In this document: positions 19,820-25,198 of the stretch, piece by piece
How positions within the stretch are numbered: position 1 is the stretch's first letter
Layout: each line of letters starts with the position of its first letter
Assembly (NCBI RefSeq): GCF_000611645.1
Contig: NW_014013151.1
Span: 1 to 25,198, forward strand
DNA from: Monoraphidium neglectum
Lineage: Eukaryota > Chlorophyta > Chlorophyceae > Sphaeropleales > Selenastraceae
Length of the DNA stretch: 25,198 nucleotides
Reading direction: 5' to 3'
Program-made: the position numbers and the translations under genes
The notes under the pieces: model-generated
What the model saw: only the letters and a program-made list of their open reading frames with translations
Databases searched by the model: none
What the model was told of the DNA's origin: nothing

Positions 19820-20273
19820 GGTTTGATGGTATGATGAGAGTTATTGTGAAAGATGTGTCGATTTGCTTCGTGTGCGTGGGCTTGTGAGTCGGCTGGGAGG
19901 TTCAGCGCACCCATGCTGTGATACTTCAGAGCATCAATCAAGTAGATCAACCCCCAACGCGCTTGGATCGCTACACTGCCAATTGTGTCGGCGCCCTCCT
20001 TCCTGATGGCTGTGAAAGTTATTTGAAGAGCGCACCGTCTGGAGATTGTGCGAGCTGCATCATAGCAACTGGCTCGGATATCTGTGCTGAGCGTGCTGTG
20101 CGATGACAGTCATGAGCCACTGGCCGCGCACACGTTACCAGTGAGGCACCGGACTGAAATGCACTTATTCGGCCTTCTGTGTCATTTTGAGGTCACAGAC
20201 AGCACAACAACGCTCCCTGTCGACGGCGAGGAGACCGGCCCGACTTGCGTGGGGACCAGCGGATCAGCACGGG
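19820..20273. other. Intergenic region between MINPP and the PARP-type zinc-finger gene
   Basis: About 450 bp, less GC-rich than the exons. No supported exon, TATA box or TGTAA signal seen. It should hold the MINPP 3' UTR and the promoter of the next gene. Confidence 0.45.
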
Positions 20274-22531
20274 ATGTCGAAAGAAAAGAGTTCCTACACA
20301 ACCTACGTGGTCAACTATGCAGAGTGTGTACCCACATAAACGGGTGTGGTCTGGCAGGCAATCCGCGCCCTCCGCTGGCCAACTCGCTTGCCTTGGTCTA
20401 TCATCGCAGGGAGCCCGTCGAGTGTGCAGGCCCGGAGGTCATGTGCCTCGAGCTGCACAACCATAAGCGCACCATTCAGAAGGTGCGTGCGATGGCGCCT
20501 GCTCGCAACGCCTGGGCGTCTCACTGCTACACACCCACATCCCGCCCACCCTCACGGATCGCCCCACTCTTGTAGGGCGACCTCATCTTTGGAAGCACGG
20601 CACACACCAAGACCCGCAAGTCCACCACCTGGCGGCATTGGTGCGCTGCAGCCTCTGCACCCGGATCCTACCATATCCCTGGGCGGTTGTGGACACCGCC
20701 GTCTCCTGCCCTGCATGCCGCTGCCCTGGCCTCATGCTCAAACCGCGGCCCAAAACACTCTCTTGAATTTTATATGCACCAGGGGTTGCGCCACGGAGCG
20801 CCTGATTGCCAACGTCGGCAAAATCGAATACCTGGAGGGCCTGCCTGGGCTAAAGGATGCTGACCAGGTGATTGGGCTGCTCCATCGCAACAATGACGCT
20901 TGTCTCCATTGGATGCAGCCAGCTCTCCGTGACACTACATTGTGGCGCAGTGCTGTGGGTTTGCTGTAAGAATTATGAGCAGCCCGCCCGTGTGGCGGCA
21001 GCCCAGCCTTCCAGCTCCGTGCTGGCAGCTGCTTGGGGCGTTGGGGTCGTGCGCAGCCATGTGTGCGGTAGCCGCCGCACGCGGCCCCAGGCTGGCAGCA
21101 TGGTTGCGGACCCTGCTGAGCACACTACGTGCTCTCTTGCCCCCTTGGATGCCTGTGGAACGTACGCGCAGAAGACCGTGACAGCGAAGTTCGAGGGTGT
21201 CGCAGCCCGCAAGGTCAAGGGCACAAAAAGGGGCAAGCGGCAGCCGCCGATCAGCAAGAAGGTGGGACGGGCGACGGCCCTTGCTCACCGTCGTGCACAT
21301 GCACCTGCCCTGGGTCCAATAACTCTACGTGACACTACCACTGACACCTCCAAATAGTCACGTTGCTGACGTGTCCTATTGCAAGCACCTGAAAACCGGC
21401 GATGGCGACATTGTCATCGCGCTGCAGGCCCGGCGGGACAGCAGCGACGCGCAGGCGGCGGCAGACCAGCAGGCTGCAGGTGGCGAGGGCGAGGAGGGCG
21501 GCAAGGTGCAGGAGGGCGGCAGCGCACCTGGGGGCGAGGGTTCCGCGGGCGAGGGTGGTGGTGTGGGGGGTGGTGGCATGGAGGGCCTGGGCACAGCAGT
21601 CCAGGGTGCAGAGGGTGGTGGCGTGGACAGCAAGGGGGCGGCGGGCCAGGGGGCGCAGGGTGGCGAAGTGGAGGGCGAGGGGGCGGAGGCTCAACTTGCC
21701 CCTCACCTTGAAGGTGAAAAGGGTGGCTTGGAGGGCCAGCCTGACCCTCCGCACCGCGAGGGTGCGGCGGGCCAGCGGCCAGAGATTGGCGGAGTGGGGG
21801 GCCAGGAGGGGCCGGAGGGCCAGGCTGCAGAGGGTGGCGGCGTGGAATTCCAGGGCGCGGCTGGCCAGGGGGCAGAGGGCGGCGCGGCGGGCAGCGAGGG
21901 CGCGCCCGACAAGGGGGTAGCGGGTGGCGGCGTGGACGGCCAGGCCGGGGGGGCTTCGGGCGGCGGCGCGGAGGGCCAGGGGGCGGGCAGCCGGGCGGCA
22001 GAGGGCGGCAGCGCAGGAAAGGGCAAGGCGCAGGCTGCTGCTGCTGCCGAGGCTGATGCTGTGGCGGCGCCCGAGGCCAAGATGGTGCCAGATGCGTCGG
22101 CAATGCAGGAGGCTGCAGCGGTGTGGGGGGGAGGGAGCAGGGGGCCGCCGCACAAACGCATCAGGGTCTGCAGGATTCCTGCTGCCGGCAACTCTCTGAT
22201 GCCTGCTGCTGGCGCTTCAGTAAAATCGTTGGCTAGTGACTTGCACCCACGTCACCCTGCCGTGCCCGCTCGTGTCCCTCGCCATCAATCCCCTTGCGCA
22301 GTGAGCGGAGCTTGCCTACTATTGCTGCCTGCCGCTGGACTGCAGCTGGTGTTGCCCCCTTCCGCTTGGCCCACTCAGTGTGCCAGACTGGCTGGCGCGT
22401 TTCACCGTTCCTCCAGCTTGTGCTTGACGGACCTTCTGGTCAGGACCCTTACCTGTGCCACTGTGCTCGCACTTGCGTTGATGGGTTGCAGACGTTGTTT
22501 TGACAAGCTGGGGTTTAGAACGGGTGCATGA
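20274..22531 (+). CDS. PARP-type zinc-finger protein with Gly/Ala/Glu-rich repeat tail
   Basis: Reconstructed as six exons: 20274-20323, 20410-20482, 20576-20640, 20783-20867, 21172-21261 and 21386-22531, phases 2,0,2,0,0. The product is about 502 residues. The N-terminus reads SSYTTYVVNYAEEP, then Cys22-AGPEVM-Cys29, TIQKGDLIFGS and STTWRHWGCAT with His62 and Cys65. This is the Tyr-VEYA / CKGP-x-C / IxKGELRxG / WRHWGC pattern of the PARP-type (zf-PARP) finger found as a stand-alone domain in fungi and algae, which binds DNA ends in PARP1. LIANVGKIEYLEGLPGLKDA follows, like the acidic helix after the finger in fungal members. Then comes a basic nuclear-targeting stretch (KVKGTKRGKRQ, about residues 105-115). 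Exon 6 encodes a long Gly/Ala/Glu/Gln imperfect repeat. No ADP-ribosyltransferase domain is seen. The 3' end is uncertain: after about 22165 the reading looks non-coding and another intron is possible. Confidence 0.66.
21590..22025 (+). repeat. Imperfect minisatellite coding GG-A-G-Q-G-A-E-type repeats
   Basis: Units of about 24-36 nt built on GCGGAGGGCCAGGG/GCAGAGGGTGGCGG-like segments. They encode EGGGV, AAGQGA and AEGQGA motifs in the tail of the zinc-finger protein. Confidence 0.75.
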
Positions 22532-22684
22532 CGCAAGTGAACATGTTGTGCTGCACCCCCCCTTGTGCGTACTTCCTGGGCTGCATGTCACGCAAGCCAG
22601 GGGCCCCCACTGGCAACTTTGACTGCTGAGGTTTACTGAAAGTGCGTAGTGTGGCCTAGCTTGCCTCCTGATATGCATGGTACT

Positions 22685-22689
22685 TGTAA
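22685..22689 (+). terminator. Putative poly(A) signal TGTAA of the zinc-finger gene
   Basis: First TGTAA after the proposed stop at 22531, 154 nt downstream. Motif and position evidence. Confidence 0.45.
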
Positions 22690-22792
22690 GCAACAATGCA
22701 GGTCCTTTCCTACTCGCTGCGGAAGATCGGGGTGCAGGGTGTCGCGACAATCATGTTGAAGCATGTATCAGGGTGCTGGGGGAGGCTCTGGG

Positions 22793-22834
22793 CAAGGTCC
22801 CCCCTGCACTGTGCAAGGTCCCCCCTGCACCCGA
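22793..22834. repeat. 21-bp tandem duplication
   Basis: GCAAGGTCCCCCCTGCACTGT followed at once by a copy that differs only in its last three bases. Intergenic. Confidence 0.8.
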
Positions 22835-23153
22835 TCCTCTTGCACTAGCCCGTGGCTGGCATGTGAGCAACACCCACCTGTATGAAAGACAGGCACCCGT
22901 GATAATCTATATCCACCATGTTTCAATCCCTGCTGCAAAAGCCTCTGGAGCTGCCGCCGCAAATCCTTCATGGCACCAGCGCGTGTGTTGGGGTGGGTGA
23001 TTTGTGGCATCAATCACCTGCAACCTCTTGACCTGAATGGCTCGAGGTTTCAGCTAAAGTTCTGGTTTGTAATTGCATGAAACTTGATAGGGTGTTTTTT
23101 TGGAAACATCCAGTTTTGCAAAGACGATTTATCAGGCTCTGGTTGGTTCAAGC

Positions 23154-23189
23154 GTTGACCCAGGAGTTGACCCAGGGGTTGACCAAGCT
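23154..23189. repeat. Three tandem 12-bp units, GTTGACCCAGGR type
   Basis: GTTGACCCAGGA, GTTGACCCAGGG and GTTGACCAAGCT in succession. Each holds TTGACC, the core of plant W-boxes. It lies 280-315 bp upstream of the NRDE2 ATG, so it may be a promoter element array. Regulatory role is inferred. Confidence 0.6.
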
Positions 23190-23415
23190 TTGAAGCTTGC
23201 TGGCAAAATGATTGATAATTCCTGTCCATAACACTTTCCGCCAATGGCCCGGATCAGTGTCTCGTGTATGTGGAGCGACCGCAAACACACGCCATGCGCT
23301 GGTGCCGCCGCTAGTTACGCTCTGGCCGTCAGGTGTGTTACCCATAAGCAGCAGTCTCGCACTTCGCCAGCTCAGGACCCCAGCTTTGCATGCATTGCGT
23401 GTATTAGTTGGTGCA

Positions 23416-23421
23416 TATAAT
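23416..23421 (+). promoter_or_regulatory. TATA-like element upstream of NRDE2
   Basis: TATAAT within GTGCATATAATCAATGG, 53 nt before the ATG at 23469. Spacing would give a very short 5' UTR, so this is tentative. Confidence 0.3.
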
Positions 23422-23468
23422 CAATGGAAGCGTGTTGCCGATCTCGCGGTTGATCTCGGCCTCACCGA

Positions 23469-25198
23469 ATGGCGGACCCTCACGGCGTAGGAACAACTGG
23501 AGCAAGTAGTTTTGATGCAAGCGGATTTTTCAAGGCGCAGCAGGCTGCCTCACAGCAGGCCGTGGCGGGCGCGCCGACCGCGGATCGCCGCGCGTTGCTG
23601 CTGCAGGCAGCGCAAGGCCTGCTGTCGTCCTCGTCACACGGCAGCGACAGCGACGCCGGGGCCGCCAGCGGCGGCAGCGGCGGCGCCGCGGCCACCAAGC
23701 GCGGCGGCGGCGGCCGCGATAGCAGCAGCGATGGGCGTGGGCGAGGCGAAAAACGGCGCCGAAAGGAACAGCACAGAGACAAAGCCAAGAAAAAGCACCG
23801 CAGGTCAAGCAGAGACCGCAGCGGGGGCCGGTCATCAAAACACAAAGACGCCAGCGGCGGCCGGCGCCGCCCCCGCAGCGACTTTGAGAAAATCCAGGAG
23901 CTGGAGCGCCGCCACGGCGCCGCCCCCGCCGCCGCCCCTGGCCCCGCTTTGGCGCTTCCGCTCGGCGGCGGGTCCCGCGACGGCGGCGGCGGCGGCGCCC
24001 TCGAGCTCGTGCTGGACACAGCTGGTGACCCTGCAAACGTCACATATCAGAGCCTGTACGCCCGAGACGTCCCTCGGTTCAGCCGCGTCGACCCCCTGAA
24101 TTTGCTGGGAGACACGCGCCTCCGCTACGCGTGGCAGCGCGACGCCGCCGCTGCGGCCGCCGACCGCGAGGCGGGCGCGCAAAGCGGCGGGCCGCGGTAC
24201 TTCCAGGGGCGATGGGCGCTGCAGGAGCGAAACAAGAAGGCGCGGCGGGTGCGGCTGGGCGACGAGCGCGCGGCAGCCGCGGAAGCGGCGGCGGCGGCCG
24301 CGCTCGCGGGCGGGCGGCAGCGAACGGGCGGCTGGCAGCCGCAGCCAGGCGGTGGCGGCGGCGGCATGGGGCTGCCGCTGCCGACGTATGTGCCGTTGGG
24401 CGCCGCGGCGGACACCGCGCGGCAGGGCGCGCCGCGGTGGCCCGGGAGCCCAGAGGGGTTTCGGGTGCAAGGCGCGGCCAGCGGAGGCGGCGACGGCGCC
24501 GGCAGGAGAGGGCCAGAGCAGCTACTGTTGGAAAGAGGGGAGGACGTCGAAGAGTTTGTGCTGCGGCGCACCCGCGAGTGGAACGTGGCCCTGCGGGAGC
24601 GGCCCGAGGAGGAGCGGCTGTGGCTGGGTTTTGCCGAGTTCCAGGAGCACGCAGCGCGGCTGCTGGGGCGCAGGTGCGCGCGCGCGCGCCACTTGGGGCA
24701 CGGTGGGGTGCTGCTCGGCGGAGGCAGCGGCGGAGGGGTGCGTTGAGCGGGGCAGGGCTGGACTTGGTCTGTGGAGACGGCACGTTTCAGGGCTCTCAAA
24801 GCTCGAGCAGCTGCCGGCAGCAAGCTACTGGATGCGTGGTTGCGGTTCCATGGGGCAGCTGCCCGGCGCACCTGCGTACGCCGCCTTTTGGACAATTCTT
24901 TTCCAGCACAACCCTTGTCACGCAGCCGCGGCCTCCCGTCCTCGCCCCCTCCCCGACCCTCTCCGACACCCCTGGCCCGGCCCCCCAAAGGCCCCAAGAC
25001 GCGCCGCCGGCGGAGAAGCAGGTCTCGATATTGCAGCGCGGCCTCGAGCACCACCCCGGCAGCGAGCGCCTGCTGCTCGCGCTGCTGCGCGCGTACGCGC
25101 AGTGCGCGGAGCCGGAGGCGCTGCGCGCCAAGTGGGACGCGGTGCTGCGGCGGCGGCCGGGAAGCTGGCTGCTGTGGAGGGAATACCTGGCAGCCAGG
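23469..25198 (+). CDS. NRDE2: NRDE2 (nuclear RNAi-defective-2 / exosome regulator), 3' end missing
   Basis: Two exons seen: 23469-24673 and 24991 to beyond 25198, joined in phase 2 (AG|G makes Arg). Residues 1-60 start MADPHGVGTTGASSFDASGF. Residues about 90-140 are highly basic and Ser/Arg-rich (EKRRRKEQHRDKAKKKHRR), a nuclear-localisation region. Residues about 186-215 hold DPANVTYQSLYARDVPRFSR, the conserved NRDE2 segment, in the region that binds the MTR4 helicase in animals. After an Ala/Gly-rich linker, REWNVALRERPEEERLWLGF (about 368-388) begins the HAT/TPR-like helical repeats. Exon 2 continues with AEKQVSILQRGLEHHPGSER and WLLWREYLAAR. NRDE2 acts in nuclear RNA surveillance and splicing-linked RNA decay. 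The rest of the repeat domain is past the window edge. The short stretch at 24792-24840 was considered as an extra exon but is not needed. Confidence 0.87.

Larger units (their letters stand above)
22532..23468. other. Intergenic region between the zinc-finger gene and NRDE2
   Basis: About 940 bp of lower GC with no supported exon. It contains TGTAA at 22685-22689, a 21-bp tandem duplication (about 22793-22834), a triple 12-bp GTTGACC repeat (23154-23189) and a TATA-like TATAAT 53 nt before the NRDE2 ATG. Confidence 0.5.

Noticed and set aside
21350..21386. Acceptor CCAAATAG at about 21357 for exon 6 of the zinc-finger gene
   Set aside because: Joining there in phase 0 gives an immediate stop (TCA CGT TGC TGA). 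The CAAG acceptor at 21384-21385 keeps the frame open.
21335..22153. Long minus-strand frames over the zinc-finger gene tail
   Set aside because: GC-rich repeats leave all frames free of stops. Composition shows no domain, and the + strand frame joins in phase to the zf-PARP exons.
24792..24840. Possible extra NRDE2 exon beginning ALKARAAAGSKLLDAW
   Set aside because: It fits an acceptor in phase but has no clear GT donor in phase, and exon 1 joins directly to 24991 with family-like sequence.
1..25198. CRISPR arrays, transposons, phage or toxin systems
   Set aside because: No spaced identical repeats, terminal inverted repeats, transposase or reverse transcriptase motifs, or compact prokaryotic gene clusters were seen. 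The content is ordinary intron-bearing eukaryotic genes.

Overview
The window is nuclear DNA from a GC-rich green alga (Chlorophyta, most likely a core chlorophyte such as Chlorophyceae). The sequence reasons are: many short spliceosomal introns with GTGCGT/GTGAGT-type donors, TGTAA as the likely poly(A) signal, abundant (CAG)n and (GT)n tracts, a plastid-type rubredoxin and a plant-like MINPP. There is no operon, ribosome-binding site, CRISPR array or phage gene. I cannot name a genus.

Eight protein genes can be reconstructed by joining exons by hand. All but the first lie on the + strand. (1) 1-2135 minus, FAM114/DUF719-like protein, running off the left edge. (2) about 2949-5359, PIN-like/PILS auxin-efflux-carrier family transporter. 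(3) about 6394-7035, membrane-anchored plastid rubredoxin (RBD1 type). (4) 7656-12479, F-box plus leucine-rich-repeat protein with a large polyglutamine N-terminus; one intron contains a 757-base run of N. (5) 13542-16025, STRAP-type seven-WD40 protein. (6) 16404-19819, multiple inositol-polyphosphate phosphatase (MINPP, histidine acid phosphatase clade). (7) 20274-22531, PARP-type zinc-finger protein with a Gly/Ala/Glu repeat tail. (8) 23469-25198, NRDE2, running off the right edge.

Genes 1 and 2 are divergent and share a 5' region of about 800 bp. The others are head to tail, with spacers from about 0.38 kb (genes 5 and 6) to about 1.1 kb (genes 4 and 5). The genes do not form a pathway: they cover Golgi/vesicle biology, auxin-like transport, photosystem biogenesis, ubiquitin ligase adaptors, RNP assembly, inositol phosphate metabolism, DNA binding and nuclear RNA surveillance. 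This looks like ordinary eukaryotic gene order.

I found no convincing new multi-gene system. The points most worth a second look are: the spliced PARP-type zinc finger, which no single ORF reveals; the MINPP with HCE where animal MINPP has HAE and a Ser/Gly-rich insertion; two consecutive micro-exons (23 and 10 nt) in STRAP; a GC-AG intron in the FAM114-like gene; coding-strand (AGC)n tracts in several genes; and an assembly gap whose two edges carry the same 14-mer. All exon boundaries are my own, chosen from splice consensus, reading phase and family similarity remembered without a database search.
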